Positions 46,997 to 60,503 of a stretch of DNA of 64,000 nt are shown here, piece by piece. Source of the DNA: Daldinia sp. FL1419. Taxonomy: Eukaryota > Ascomycota > Sordariomycetes > Xylariales > Hypoxylaceae. A model generated the notes under the pieces. It saw only the letters and a program-made list of their open reading frames with translations, was not told the origin of the DNA and did not search any database. The stretch lies in NCBI GenBank assembly GCA_025201765.1, contig MU623396.1:1-64000 (forward strand), given 5' to 3'. Within the stretch, counting starts at the first letter, position 1, and each line of letters starts with the position of its first letter. A program made the translations under genes and the position numbers.

Positions 46997-47594
46997 CTTG
47001 GGCAAATTATCGTTGTCGTATTATCCGGGTAACTATATGCGTTATCGATCGGCCGTTAAGAGTATAAAATTGAATGCGGGTGGTTTTTGATGGTGGGTTG
47101 TGATGATAGAAAGGCTATCTGGGGGAAGCTAGTTTAATGGGCTGAAGTTGAGCTTTGACGATGAGGTTTCCCTTTCACGCGCGTCAAGCTTGCAGCCTTG
47201 CTACCAAGGTACCTACCTAGCTGGCCGACTGGCCGACTTGGCCGGCTGGCTGGTACTAATCCAATCTTGACAGGGGTAGCTCTTGGATGACTAAATCAAA
47301 TCTTATGAGCTAACCTAATATTACTTAGCCCCAAGTGGGGGATCCACTAAATTTTAGTTAGGGGAAGCCGCAGGGAAACAGCAAGGGAAACAGGCATCTG
47401 CAATCATCAATTTAATGGTACCGTTTTTTGCTCCTTTGCCATATTCACTCCTTTTTGTTAACATTGAAACGTTGAACTTGTAATAATTCTCTGTAGACAT
47501 TTTGTCTGTACCTATACCTCTCACCTTCCTTTAGAAACTGGTTGTAATGGTTAGAGCTATCTGTTATTCTTCTTGATAAATAACGTGTCCGAAC
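46997..47594. other. Divergent promoter region, PRE7 and STT4
   Basis: 598 bases serve both genes. It contains GGTACCTACCTAG at about 47209 and a GGCCGACTGGCC-type repeat at about 47221-47250. I see no clear known proteasome-gene control element. Confidence 0.45.
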
Positions 47595-50500
47595 ATGGCA
47601 CGCAATATTCGCCAGCAGGCGCTGCAAAAGATTGCCGTGCTTTCGGCCACGAGTACTACAACTTCCTTTGACAAATCCGACCTCGATCGACTATGTAGGG
47701 CTACCAATATTCGTGGGAAGGGAAAAGAAGGGGCCAATGGCTCGGCTAGGGGTCAACAATCATCTTTGGCTCGTGTTCCTATGGTAAAGTACCTCGGAAC
47801 GTGAAGGGGACAGCGGCTTGTCAAAATAGCTAACACTATCTATCCAAGACTATACGTGAATTCGAAGTGCTCGTCTCCCTCTGTAAAGCCGCGCCGATGG
47901 TCCAGAGCAGCCAAAGTGCCCAGAAACTAGTCAACCAGTTGATACCTTATATCCTCGAGGCACACGCCCAGACCTTTCTCCCCTCGCCCGCTTTCAGCAA
48001 GATCGAACCGGCCCCTATCGAAGCATTAACCTCGCATGTCACTGCGGCTCTGCTCTCCCTAGGGAACAATTACGATGATTTACATGAGGCCATATCTGAT
48101 AATATTTGGGCTCTTTTAGCTGCAATGGCCGCAACCGTGAAAAGTACCGTTCCACTCAAACTAAATGGGGATGCTCAACCTAATTTGGACGATGCTATCC
48201 ATATTGCAACTATAGCTATTTCCTTGCTTGGGTTCCTTGATGCTGCCTCTGCCCAAGCCAATTTCTGGAGGAGTGGTGGAAGATTAGCTCTTATTAGGAA
48301 AATCAGTAACCTGCTCTCCGAATCTTTCTTAACTGCTGTCGATGCTGCATTTTCCACTATTCGAAACGCCCACGTCGCAGATCGTAACGCCAAGGACTGG
48401 AAGAGATTGCTCCGGCATTACGCCAACCAGGGACGACCTTTAGGCTCTATGTTGCTTCAGAGGAGCTTCATGTGGCTTTTAGTCTCCGCAACCTCGCTCT
48501 TAATCGCAGACGTTAAGGCCCTTAGAACTACTCATATTCTCGATTTACTGATGTCTAGGGACAGCCTATCGAAGCTAGGCTCCGAAAGTAGTCCGGGACC
48601 CGACTTTCAGTCAATCGAGCTATATGCTAGTATCGCGCAAGAAGAGATGGACCGCCTCGAAGCCAGCGCCGATTTCATTGAGCTCGGTTCGTCCGCTCAG
48701 CAGAGGCTGGCTTGCGCTGTCAAGGCTGCCGCAATTATCAGCTTCTTGAACTGTTCTATATTAAATGAGGAAGCAGCGGACTCTGAGGTTCTCATGACTT
48801 GGCTACAGGAGTCTCTGGATAATCCAATGCAGACGGCGGACGAGACATTGTCGTCAACGGTATTTCGTTCCATGGCCATTCTTGCCAAAATCTCGCCAAC
48901 CTTTGCTCCTACTGTAGTTCGATTGCTGCCACGATCAATCGTACAAACTACGCTCTCTAGTAGCATCGTTGCTACTGCATCGAAGTGCCTAGCATTCACT
49001 TTACGTCTACTTTCGCAAGACGCCGTTATCACTACTTTGTACACTCTTGGAAATGTATTAAGCCCGGATGCCGATCATAATGTTCCGAATGGCTCTGCTA
49101 CTGAGCTTGGTGGGTTGTCAAGCGTATATCCAGGTAGACAATCTACGGGCAGTGATATATCGCTTGAGCTTCGAGGGGATGAGGATACCACATTAGTATA
49201 CGCGAATATCGTCCAAGCGATATGCAGCATTGCAGAAACGTGCGATGATGAAAAAATCACTGCACTTGCGCAAGCGATGCTTCTGCAAAAGTTGACCAAG
49301 GTTAATCAATCGGTCGATTGTCACATCGTCACTGGAGCGGGTGTCCTGTCTCTAAATGGAGGACAGCTGGAATTTAGATCGCTTCTCCGACTATATTCTA
49401 GACTCTGCCATAATGCGACGGCCGAAGATAATGCCATCATCCTCGATGCTGTAAGACTTCCCTTGATGCATTCATAGCATTAGACTAACTCGCTCTTACA
49501 GGTTAGGAAAGCACGAAATCACATATCAGCAAATGTGAAGCCTGATTCCCCATTGTACGACATATACTGGGACCATATACTGGAAGAGCTAATTTCCAAA
49601 GGAGATGTGCACCAGTCACAACACATGAAGGAATCTGATATTGAGTTTGCAGCCCAAGAGATTGCTCAGCTCCTTCAACCCCTTGCAATACTGATGTCGA
49701 GGCATGAGTTTGGTGCTGAGCTTCCCGGCCAAGACGACGATAGACATTCTCTCATTCGAGACGTTTGGTTCAATATTGTCGTACACGGCTTCACGTCTCT
49801 AACAGAGAGGGGCAAGAAGTACATCAATGAACTGAGGATTATGGCTATCCACTCACCACCTCTAGTGGCTGAACAACGGGGAGAGCAGGTAGAGAGTGAT
49901 ATTGAGCTCAACACGGTCCTTCGTCGTGCCAGCACATCAGATCGAGAAGCAAGGCAAAAGAAGCAGCTGACAGAGCTTGTACCTACGAAATTGGCACTGA
50001 TTAGGAGCCTGAGTTACAGAAAAGTTATATTTTTGCAGGCTGCATATTTGGTTGAGAGTTTAAGGGCTGATTCTGGCGACTGCACGAAGACCCTCTCCTA
50101 CTTCCTAGAGCCTAGCATGCGAAATGACGATGTGCGCGGCGTTATGGAGGGCATCACGGCAGTTGTGATGGAGAAGTATTTGTTGAAGACTCTAGAAGCA
50201 AAATTACCAACCTTTTCAGCTCTCTATGCGGCCTCACAGCTTGCAGCGATTTTCTGCGGTTGTTGCCACCGTATCCAGCGCGTTCAACAAGCTGCGTTTT
50301 ACTGTGCCGACAAGTTTGTTCGCGAGATTCCGTCGTCCCTCTGTCAAAAATCGTCGCTGTTTGCTCTGCTTGAATTATTGTCTCTTATGTGGACAAGTTG
50401 CCTTGAAGCTGAGACGGAAATGTATGATCCGCGATCAGTATTTACATCCAGCTTGGGAAAAGTCACCGTCGAACTTTCCGATGATTATAGTTTTAGAAAG

Positions 50501-53500
50501 GCTACTCTCAATAATCTTTACGTGAGAGCTAAAGCATGGGTTTCGATGGCAGTTAACCTAGCCCCTTCTGATGTTAAAGGTCTGCTTCAGACCTATTTGT
50601 CGGAGTTTGAGGATGAGGGAGCATACGGCCATATGTCGCTTGGCCGGTCATTCGCCCTAGAAATGGGATCATCAATCCCTGCAACGGACCAGAGGTTAAC
50701 TTCTCTAGACCCCGTTGGCCAGACCGCAATCAACACTGCATCTCATTTTGTTGCTCAATACACAACCCGTCAAGAATATAGGTACGGCGAAGCACTACCT
50801 AGTCACGGCAAGGATTTAATAACTGCCATGCCCACGACACGACGAGACTCGTTCATTAAATCTGCGCCATCTGACCGCGCTGATGCGGTTACGGCATTGG
50901 CCCACGTAGGATCCCGTCTTAGCGGCAAGAAAACCACACCCCTCCAGGACGTAAGAGATATACTTCGACGAGCTGCGGCTTTATTATGCCGCAGTGGGAG
51001 AGATGAGAGTGCCATCACTCATTATCTAGTTAGTATTCCCTTCAAAATATTTACCAAAGAATCTATCAATTTTGGTGTATCTCTTTGGTTAGGCGTCATC
51101 AACGAAAATCCTAGGATGGAATCCCGAATACTTGCAGAAATTGCGCAACAATGGGAAATTGCTATTCACAACAAACTTGGACTGTTCAACCCTACTCTGA
51201 TGTAAGATGAGTCCCGAGTCGATCTAGACCTCCTGATTGCTAACCTCCATAGGCACCCAGATCCCTTCTTCCTGAAGGAAGAATTTGCCCCCAGTGACAA
51301 TGAGGGCCTTGCAAAGCGCCGACAACAAGTGCAACATTTGCTCGCTCCACATACTCGCCTAATACAATTCTTTAGCAGTCATTTCAATGCTACCCGATTA
51401 GGTAGCCCAGACATGCATAGAATTTTCATCCGCATGCTTGATTCGACGCTTGATGCTCTAAAGAATTCCGTCTCACACCCCATGGCCAGGGAGCTTCGCC
51501 TCAGGATTGTTCTCTTTAGTTTAAGGGTACTAAGAGTGAGCACCGCTGTCCGCCCAATGATTCAATGGCGACTCAAAGATAAAATCCTGTCTGCGGGATT
51601 GAGTTGGTTCAAGTTCTCGCCAAAATGGTCCTTCGGAAGCAACATTCTCCAATTGAAGACCGAAGTTCGCCTAATAACCGATGTGTTGAGCGCTCTCAAA
51701 ACAGTCTCCTACGTTGGTTCCCAGGCTGTTGGCAATTTCAAGGCTCTTGACCAAAAGGAGACACTGTTCCAAGTCTTGCTTGAGAGTGAACAGACTAGAC
51801 TGAGTGTTTGGGTTCACCCGCTGGGCGAGAACCAACAGCAGGCACATTTAACGCATCGTACCGGAACGGCACTTGAAGTAGGTTTATGGCCACTTAAATT
51901 GATGAGGCGTAGAAAGCTAATTCGAAAGTCTACACTCAAACCACTCGTTCGCTTAGCATGGACCGAACACCCTTCTCTGGCGATAGAACTAGTCAGCCGA
52001 TTTTCGATTCCAGCTGTACACAATGAAGTTCGTTGGCTGTTGTTAAATTTCCCAGCCAAGGCTATCTCCGAGCCCGAGGCTCTGCCAATATTATTAGGTG
52101 GTGAATTGCCACCTGATGTTGGATTCCAGCTTAAGGTACGGATCATTACATCCTCACCTTTCGTCTAATTTCGTTTCACAGTTCACTAATAAATGCAGTA
52201 TCTACTTTACTGGGCTCCTGTAAACCCCGTCACCGCTGTTACATATTTCTTGCCATCATATCGTAACCATCCGTTCCTGATCCAGTATGCCATGAGAGCA
52301 CTAGAGTATCACTCAGTTGATGTGACATTTTTCTATGTACCACAAATTGTACAAGGTCTTCGATTTGATGCTCTCGGTTACGTGGAGCGTTATATTATTG
52401 AAACAGCACAGTTCTCTCAATTGTTCGCTCATCAGATTATTTGGAACATGAAGGCAAATTCTTACAAAGATGACGACGGCACAATCGTGAGTTTATGGTA
52501 TTAAAATTGAGCCACTTCATACTAATATGCTATTAGCCCGATGCTATTAAGCCTGCTCTTGACAAGGTGATGGACAAGATGGTCAGCAGCTTTTCCGACG
52601 AAGACCGAAACTTCTACGAGAGAGAGTTTACGTTCTTTGATGAGGTCACTAGTATATCCGGCAAGCTCAAGCCTCTAATCAAACGTGACAAGCCGGAGAA
52701 GAAGCAGAAGATTGAAGAGGAACTTCGAAAGATCAAGGTTGATGTTGGTGTCTACCTACCAAGTAACCCTGATGGTGTCGTTATCGGTATCGACCGTAAA
52801 TCCGGTAAACCGCTCCAATCACACGCAAAGGCCCCGTTCATGGCTACGTTCCGTATCAAGAAGGCGAAGGGCGGCATAGAAGAAACAGAAGAGGTAGCCC
52901 AAGATATGAACAAGACGGGTGAGCCGCCGGTCGAGAATACAATCGAGGTCTGGCAGAGCGCTATCTTCAAGGTGGGTGATGACTGCCGACAAGACGTACT
53001 GGCCTTACAGATGATTGCGGCGTTCCGCGGCATCTTCCACAGCGTCGGACTTGATGTTTACGTGTTCCCCTACCGTGTCACTGCTACTGCTCCAGGCTGT
53101 GGTGTCATCGATGTCTTGCCCAATTCTATTTCCCGAGATATGCTAGGTCGTGAGGCTGTCAATGGGCTGTACGACTACTTCATCAGCAAATACGGCAACG
53201 AGGACTCGTTACGCTTCCAGCATGCCCGTAACAACTTTGTGAAGAGTATGGCCGCATACAGCATAATATCCTTCCTCCTACAGTTTAAAGATCGCCACAA
53301 CGGTAACATCATGATTGACGACGCCGGTCATATCTTGCATATCGACTTCGGATTTTGTTTCGATATTGCTCCTGGTGGTGTGCGGTTCGAGCGTGCGCCG
53401 TTTAAGCTTACAGGTGAAATGTTGGCTGTGATGGGAGGTAGTACAAACCACCAGTCCTTCAAGTGGTTCGAAGAGTTGTGCATCAAGTCGTTCTTGGCGT

Positions 53501-53730
53501 GCCGTCCGCACGCAGAGAAGCTAAGCCAGATCGTGCTACTCATGATGGAGAGTGGATTGCCGTGCTTCAAGCCAGAGAGTGTCAAATTCTTCAAAGAGCG
53601 GTTCGTGCTAGAGCGCACCGAGCGCGAGGCGGCCGACTTTGTGAGAGACCTGGTCAGGAGGAGTGCGGGCAGTTACAGTACCATGGTGTACGACCAGTTC
53701 CAACTCATGACTAATGGTATTCCTTACTAG
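47595..53730 (+). CDS. STT4: Phosphatidylinositol 4-kinase, type III alpha (Stt4-like), 6 exons
   Basis: Makes PI4P at the plasma membrane, feeding PI(4,5)P2 and wall-integrity signalling. Exons: 47595-47783, 47849-49450, 49502-51201, 51253-52135, 52199-52486, 52537-53730 (1951 residues, normal for Stt4). The N-terminal 1300 residues are helical-repeat scaffold. The helical PIK accessory domain spans roughly 1330-1550 (LVRLAWTEHPSLAIELVSRF, then YLLYWAPVNPVTAVTYFL). The kinase domain has FMATFRIKK (ATP Lys), the GDDCRQDVLALQM loop, catalytic DRHNGN at about 1806 and HIDFGF at about 1822, and ends in the conserved FQLMTNGIPY. The first acceptor is AAG. All phases agree. Confidence 0.96.
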
Positions 53731-54750
53731 TAAAATAGAATAGACATAGATAAGTATATATCCCGAAGGAGTTGGCGATCTTCAGAGGCGGTAAGCTCGT
53801 TTATTCAGTTCTATTCGGCAATTCTTGATAGCTACGATACTACCTTTTTGAACTTGTTATATACTACTAATAGAGCAATTCCCCCAAGAGAATAAATATA
53901 CTAACCGTAAAGCGTTATGGCGCACTCGCCGGTCTAGCTTTGGTGTAATGAATGATTAATCTTCGGCAACGTACAACTTACACATAATATAACTAGCTTA
54001 GATGGCCCGATGAGTGATGCTGGAAATTGTGGCTACAACCCCATAAGCATCTTCATCATGCTTTGTCGGAGATATGCGCGTGCCCGGACTCGTCTGGATT
54101 TACTTTGGGTAGCTTCTAGTAAATGAAACTTGCTTATGGCTAGCTAGAACCGTAGGGCTAGAGGCTCTACCACTTTATAATGTATGGCTTAATTGAGGAG
54201 TGATTAAACATGCATACTAGGCCAAGCACTACAACCTCCCCTCTTTCGATAGGTGCTTTGGATCGCCTTATCATTATTGATTAGAGAGAAAGTGTTGGGA
54301 TGTTGCAATGCTTAACGTTGCATCACGATAAAAAAAGAAAGGAAAAAAAAACGGGCTACGGCTAAGCTTTTCGACATTGTATATTAACCAATGCCTGAAA
54401 TGGCTCAATTCCGTATTCAGTAGTATTGAAGAGAAAGTATAGCGTTGCTCTCAACTTATTATTGATTTACGTGCATGTACACCGAGCACGATGGCCTTAT
54501 CTTTTGTGATTACGGTTACGATTGACTACTAGCTGTTGCAGCAATATTGAATCAGCCGCGGACATGTGGGCGAGGGCTTTTGCCTGTCAGACCTATTCGG
54601 GATGATATTTTATCTGAGGCGGTAGTTGATAGGATACGACCGGACTTGGTTGGTATTATGTAGTCCAGATAGGTGAGGTGACCGCATACGAGACCTGTAC
54701 GTTAGAAAATCATTGCCGGGACTAGCAGGAGTAGATCCGGAGGCAGGGAC

Positions 54751-54774
54751 ACCACCACCACCACCACCACCACC
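54751..54774. repeat. (ACC)8 trinucleotide repeat
   Basis: Eight perfect ACC units. A short frame through it would read polyproline but shows no other gene sign. Confidence 0.85.
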
Positions 54775-55029
54775 AAGTGCACTCAGTCTGGTTCGCGATC
54801 GACGGCGGAGAGAGACAATTCAGTTTCCATTGGAGGAAAAAGAAAATGATGGAAGAGCTACGTCAGCTGTAGATATCCTTGGACATGAAACAAACTCGTG
54901 GGATACCCCATAGTTGACTAGTGGAAATAGAAAGAAATCCCTCTTGTGGATGGGAAATAATTCGCTCGTGGGAAAGAAACAAGACGGAAATAAGGGATGA
55001 ATGTACGTATGCAACTCGATATGTCAAGG

Positions 55030-55060
<31 letters not shown>
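55030..55060. repeat. (AAAAG)n purine tract
   Basis: A poly-A run followed by four AAAAG-type units; a simple purine-only tract. Confidence 0.8.
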
Positions 55061-56549
55061 CACAGGCAAGATAGCAAGATAGGGTGAAATAGACAAGGAT
55101 TGGTTTGCATGAACATTTACGCTAGAAACTCTGAACAGTGACGGCTTAAAAGGTTACGTCGGGCGGACCGGCCCCCAATTTTACTTTGGGACCTTCACAA
55201 GCCAGGAGCGATTCATGGGATTTCATGGGGCTTGCGACGTCCTTTTTGATTGCAGCAGCAGAGCAGTTGCAGATAGGAGGTACGTACATAGTACCTTACT
55301 AACGGTATAGTGCCGTATTAGTTACACAAGTGCTACGGATCTTCTTAATAAGTAAGTATCTACCAAGTATTTACCAAGTACTTGTCAGGTATCGCAGAGG
55401 TGTCCGTGTGAACTTGGCCATTCGGACCGGTTCTTGGCTGCGAACGTCGTCGCAAGCCGGAATTCGCAACGTCTAGAGACCTGTCTGGGACTCTGGGACT
55501 CTGGGCTGGTTTGCTCGTATTCAGCTCAATCGTGTACCATCCGCAAGCAAAATAGTATGGTTACGATACGTCAATTCTATTTTTATAGAATGTGGCAAGA
55601 TATGGTGTCATAGTAAATACCTAGGTACTGTAGCAACGGCTATGTGATATTGTACATATAAGACAAGTTCTCGACCAACTAATTAATAAGATGTAGTAAG
55701 ATTTGTTACCCAATGCCAAGGGATATAGCACACAATATGCTTATTATTTATTATCTAAGTAGCACGCACGTAGTTGAATGTAAGAAGAAGGTATGCGGTG
55801 GACGCCGGGCATAAGTCTAATTTCTTGGTCGACGAGATGTACTATGTAAGATGCATCGTGGCTGATAAGGTTGGCTTAGAGCTTTTTCTTCCGTGCGTGC
55901 GTGCATACGTGCATACGTACATCTGTGTTTCGCACGTGTTGAAATCGTTCGCCGGGTTTAGTGGATTGGAGGAGGTCTCGGTGGGCTGGTTTAGTGGATG
56001 ATAAATAGACGAATTCGTAAAGATGAGTACTTACAAGATACTTTGTGGTGACTACGTATCGTGATGGAACTGGCTACGATTATAATAAAGTAATTCTATT
56101 GGCCTGACGGTATTAGCAGACCCATAATCCCAGTCCAAAAAAAGAAGTCAAACCAAACATTAGATATTCGGCTCCAGGCTATGGACCCAGTAATGTCCCC
56201 AGTATCGCCCCAGTATCTCGCCTCCGTTTCTGGGCTCCTTGGCTTCTGCAGGCTTTATTGTTAAGAAACCTTCTTTTTCCATGGGTTGTCCCAGAGATAT
56301 TGCACAATCTATCAACCAAAATCCACTCAAAATCTCTGTCCCAAATAATCCTCCTACACCTTTTTCTTTTACCAAAGAGGTTGCCTTTCGTTCAATGAAT
56401 CGACAATAGACTTTGTTTAAGCGCACTCTAGCACTTAATTCATCTCATCCGTTTAGTAAATAAATATATTATCGTCTTACTTTCGCTTATTAAACCTATC
56501 CGAAACTGTTTTATCTCTGCATTCTTTCTTTCTTCCTTCGCTAACGATA

Positions 56550-56657
56550 ACATAACAATAACATAACATAACATAACATATAAACCCTGCTATCCTGGCA
56601 TCCTGGCATCCTGTATCTTGTATCCTGTACCCTGTACCCTGTATCGCATCGCATCGA
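56550..56657. repeat. Pentamer and decamer repeats upstream of YND1
   Basis: (CATAA)n from about 56550 to 56580 is followed by tandem CCTGGCAT, CCTGTATC, CCTGTACC and CGCATCGCATCG units from about 56595 to 56657. They lie about 330-440 bases above the ATG, in probable promoter or leader. Confidence 0.75.
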
Positions 56658-56988
56658 GCTGGGCCTGTGGTACCCCCTTAACCTAATCAGCTACCTTTTC
56701 ATCTCTTTTATAACTCTTTCTTACCTCCTATGCTCCCCTTCTACCCAGAATCCCAGAACGCGTAATTGAAACAAACCTTGAAACCAAACCCATCCTACAC
56801 CACGCTACAATCATATCATCAGCCTCGCGCTCTTTGTCGTTCTTCGTCGCAAACACAACGAGGCATATTAAGGATATGCTGCGGTATTGACGTTCAACCA
56901 CATTCCACCGATACGGCATCGCATCTAATCGCGCATCCGCATTATTTTGTCTTGATCCGATCTCTTTACTCTACTCAGCTCCATCGTC

Positions 56989-59140
56989 ATGGGGAAGAGA
57001 TGTAAGCCACCCCTCCAAAATGTCGCAAGATCCACATCACAACATTTGCTAACGACAGTCGGTATGATTAGGGCGATGGGGTATTATTCTGGACGCCGGT
57101 TCCTCCGGGACGCGTTTACACATATATCGATGGCTAGATCCTGCAAAGGCGCTCAAAGAAGCATCCTATGAAGAATTACACAGTTTGCCAAGCATTGTTA
57201 CCAAAGACAAATGGACAAAAAAGATTCGACCGGGTATTTCAACGTTTGGTGAGCATCCGGAAGATGTCGGACCCGATCATCTCCAAGAACTAGTCGAGCG
57301 AGCGCTGGACGTCATTCCCGACGATAAACATGCCGACACCCCGATATTCCTTATGGCTACCGCTGGTATGCGATTATTGCCTCCTACTCAACAAAGAGCG
57401 GTTATCACCGAGACTTGCTCGTATTTCCGTGCCAACACACGATTTTCCCTCCCCGACTGCGATACGCATATTCAGGTCATTCCCGGCGAGACCGAAGGGT
57501 TGTATGGGTGGATAGCAGCCAATTATCTTTTGGGAGGTTTCGACGACCCTGAAGGACATGCTCATGGAAAGAATCACCACACCTACGGTTTCCTAGACAT
57601 GGGAGGTGCCTCGGCGCAGATCGCTTTTGCGCCGAATGCTACTGTCGCTGAAGAACACGGGAACGATCTTAAATTGCTGCGACTGCGGAGCTTAAACGGT
57701 GAACCAAAGGAATACAAAGTATTTACATCGACATGGCTTGGCTTTGGAGTTAACCAAGCGCGCCAGCGCTACGTTAAAGCTTTGGTCGACGAATTTTTAT
57801 TAGATGGAGAGCACGAGGTACCGGATCCTTGCCTACCAAGAGGACTACGAACCAATGAAAAAGGGGACGTTATCAAAGGAAACTCAAAAGAGCTGGAGTT
57901 GGTGGGCACCGGCGAATTCGACGAGTGTTTGCGGAGGACGAAACCGCTACTGGGAAAGGACATACCTTGCGAAGACAAGCCTTGCTTATTCAACGGCCAG
58001 CACGTCCCGCCTATTGATTTCGATGTGAACCACTTTGTTGGAGTTTCCGAGTACTGGCACACCACCCACGGTGTGTTTGCGAATAAAGATGACGACATGG
58101 CTTATGATTTCAACACATACCAGAAGAAAGTACTGGAGTTTTGCGGGCAACGTTGGGAAGATATTGAGTTAAATGTCGAAGCACGAAAGAAGGACCACGG
58201 GAAAGAGGCTCAGGAAGCCTGCTTCAAGGCGTCTTGGCTTATCAGCGTATTACACGAGGGCATTGGCATACCAAGATACGGCATAGAGCACACGCCAACC
58301 CCGGGGATCAATATCACGAAGGGGGTCGGAGAGGCCGCCAAGGAAAAGGGATTCCTACACCCTTTCCAAGCTGCCGACGAGGTTAACAACGTCGAGATCA
58401 GCTGGACGCTGGGAAAGATGGTGCTTTACGCAGCGGGTCAGATTCCACCCAAGGACAACTACCGTCTCCCTGTAGGATTCGGAAGTAACGTGAAAGGCGT
58501 CCCTTCGGATTTCCAACACGCCGGGTCGAGTTTTAATGCGTCCTCAGTACTTGACGAGGATGATGATTGGAGTGATACGGCGGAAGACCTAATAGACCAT
58601 GCAAAATCTAAGTCAACATCTGGGTTCTTTTTCTTCCTGCTCATCTTTCTATTCATCGCTTTCCTACTTCGAAAACGCGACAGGCGAATGCGGCTTTACG
58701 GCAAAGTTAACAAAGTACTGCGCCGCCGTCGGCGTCCAGGCAGTCCTCGGAAACTCAGTCTCGGTCTCTCAGCCATCGGCAATAAATTATTCGGTCGTGG
58801 ACCGTACAATTACGAAAGAGTTTTAGAAGAAGGTGATGCCAGCCAATTTGAATTGGGCGATGCTTCGTCGGATGAAGGCGATAATTCCGACAGCAGCGCG
58901 GGAGGATCTAGAGTTGGTCGATCTTCAGGCCTAGCTACGCCGAAACTTAATGTCGAATCTTTCGACGATATCAAAAAGCATCCCCACCCCGGAAGTGCGC
59001 TCGATCGATCCGGATTAGTGGTCCGAACGGAGAGCCGCGAGAGGCTGTTTCCACAAATGCTGACAGCCGGACGGAGGAGTCGAACGGGCAGTCCTACTCG
59101 GATTAAGAGTCCACTAATGAGCCCCTTGACGGAGGATTGA
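56989..59140 (+). CDS. YND1: Golgi apyrase (GDA1/CD39 NTPDase, Ynd1-like), 2 exons
   Basis: Hydrolyses nucleoside di- and triphosphates in the Golgi lumen, supporting glycosylation by clearing GDP/UDP. Exon 1 is only 13 nt (56989-57001, MGKR plus one base); the 70-nt intron ends at TTAG (57071), and exon 2 runs 57072-59140, giving 693 residues. Splicing yields MGKRWRWGIILDAGSSGTR, bringing apyrase conserved region 1 next to the start. Other regions are MATAGMRLL (ACR2), ETEGLYGWIAANYL (ACR3) and LDMGGASAQIAFAP (ACR4). One membrane helix follows near residues 520-540 (FFFFLLIFLFIAFLL), then a basic RKRDRRMR and a Ser-rich cytosolic tail of about 150 residues, matching Ynd1 rather than Gda1. 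Confidence 0.93.
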
Positions 59141-59861
59141 TTAAACTTGTATATTCTATTCTTACCCCTACTGGGCAATCACCTTGTATTGTTCTAGCGG
59201 CACACTCCTTATAGGGCTACAGGTTTTATGGAGTTAACTCGGATAGGGTTTACATTACTTACATACCTAGGATAGGAGTTTGGGTGGTGACGGATTTATG
59301 TATTACGCCTGAGACGGGCCTCGATATACGGGTCGATGAGTAAAAGCATATTAGCTTCTTAGTAGATATATTCATAGCCCGGCACGTTTTGTTGTTGCAT
59401 CCCGGGTTATAGCACCCTGTATCAAATATTCATATACAGCTAGCTGTACTAATGATCACGAGTGGTCATACAATTTATATATACCTATATAGTTGATCTT
59501 CATCAATTGGTTCTGTTTCTTGTGAAAATTATATAGTATATTTCAGGCTTAGGTGTACCTAGATATGTAGTAGCTTTTACTCGTTCTAGTAGTATCCCTT
59601 CCATCTTGGAGATGATTGTAGTGTTATCCTGCTCTATTATTGACCACCAAGTCTTTTATTTTACCAGTTCAACCTTTCATGGAAGATGGATATTATAATG
59701 AGTTGCGGGAGCGGCCTACGCACAACTTTGCAGCCTCACTCTCTTCCACCCTATATTCCCCTTTATACAAGACACGTGGTATTCAATTCCCTAAACCGAA
59801 TGCACGTTCACCCCAGCGCGATCCAAGAGCCACATGGCATATAATTCGAATGCTCTTAGTG
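59141..59861. other. Intergenic between convergent YND1 and Hikeshi genes
   Basis: About 720 bases with the two 3' UTRs and an ACATACCTAGGATAGG motif near 59260. No gene is seen; a frame at 59640-60032 is a shadow that overlaps the Hikeshi gene. Confidence 0.5.
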
Positions 59862-60503
59862 TCAATCTTGCTCCCGCTCGAGAAACGCCGGGTCATTCCG
59901 GACCTTATTCTCGAACTTCCGCCACCACTCCTGGAAAGCTTTCAGCGGGACGACTTCGACGCCCTCGGCGCCCACTTTTCCGCTGAACCCGGCGAGGAAG
60001 TTGAACGCGTTTTGTATGATGCGCTGCGCTAGGATTTGCGTATTTGGCGCCGCGTTCCCGCTCGAGTCGGTATGTAGCTGCTGTATCCGCGATGCGACGG
60101 ACGATGCGTCTTCTATGCTGATCCCTATTACCACGCCCTCGGGGGTGGGGGAGGAGGACGAGGAAGGGGAAGATGGCGGGGAGAGCTTGAACACGGCGCT
60201 CTCCTTGCCGGGCCCGACCCCCCCTAGGAATTTGAAGTTGGGCTCTTCTTGCCCGCTAGCGAGCGCCGTGGGGTTCAAGGCGACGTAGATAGCGGCTGCG
60301 GTGCCCTCGGGGAGAGCAACGCCCGGAAGAAGGAAGACGGCAAGATGGGCGAACGGTTTCGGGGTGGGGTTTGCGGGCGAGGGGGTGGGATGCGGGATGG
60401 CGTATAAGAAGGACGTGGCGCTGGGTTGTGAAGAGGGCGCTGTGATGAGTGGCTGACCGGCAGGGACGAGGCCGAAGAGCGGCTGGTTTGGCTGCTGCGC
60501 CAT
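59862..60503 (-). CDS. OPI10: Hikeshi/Opi10 family protein (Hsp70 nuclear import carrier)
   Basis: 213 residues, single exon. Human Hikeshi carries ATP-bound Hsp70 into the nucleus during heat stress; yeast Opi10 affects inositol metabolism. The protein begins MAQQPNQPLFGLVPAGQP (family: short N-terminus, then FGxxPAG), with FAHLAVFLLPGVALPEGTAAAIY and FKFLGGVGPGKESAVFKL completing the N-terminal beta domain, a Ser/Pro-rich loop and VVIGISIEDASSV. The C-terminal helical part contains RIIQNAFNFLAGFSG and ends FQEWWRKFENKVRNDPAFL, the most conserved segment. GC-rich, with Pro/Ser low complexity in loops as usual for fungi. Confidence 0.92.
   Translation of the reverse strand: MAQQPNQPLFGLVPAGQPLITAPSSQPSATSFLYAIPHPTPSPANPTPKPFAHLAVFLLPGVALPEGTAAAIYVALNPTALASGQEEPNFKFLGGVGPGKESAVFKLSPPSSPSSSSSPTPEGVVIGISIEDASSVASRIQQLHTDSSGNAAPNTQILAQRIIQNAFNFLAGFSGKVGAEGVEVVPLKAFQEWWRKFENKVRNDPAFLEREQD

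Larger units (their letters stand above)
53731..56988. other. 3.3 kb intergenic with several simple repeats
   Basis: No supported gene. It contains (ACC)8 at 54751-54774, an (AAAAG)n tract at about 55030-55060, and repeat-rich sequence just above YND1 (56550-56657). The distance suggests a long promoter or untranslated region for the apyrase gene. Confidence 0.5.
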
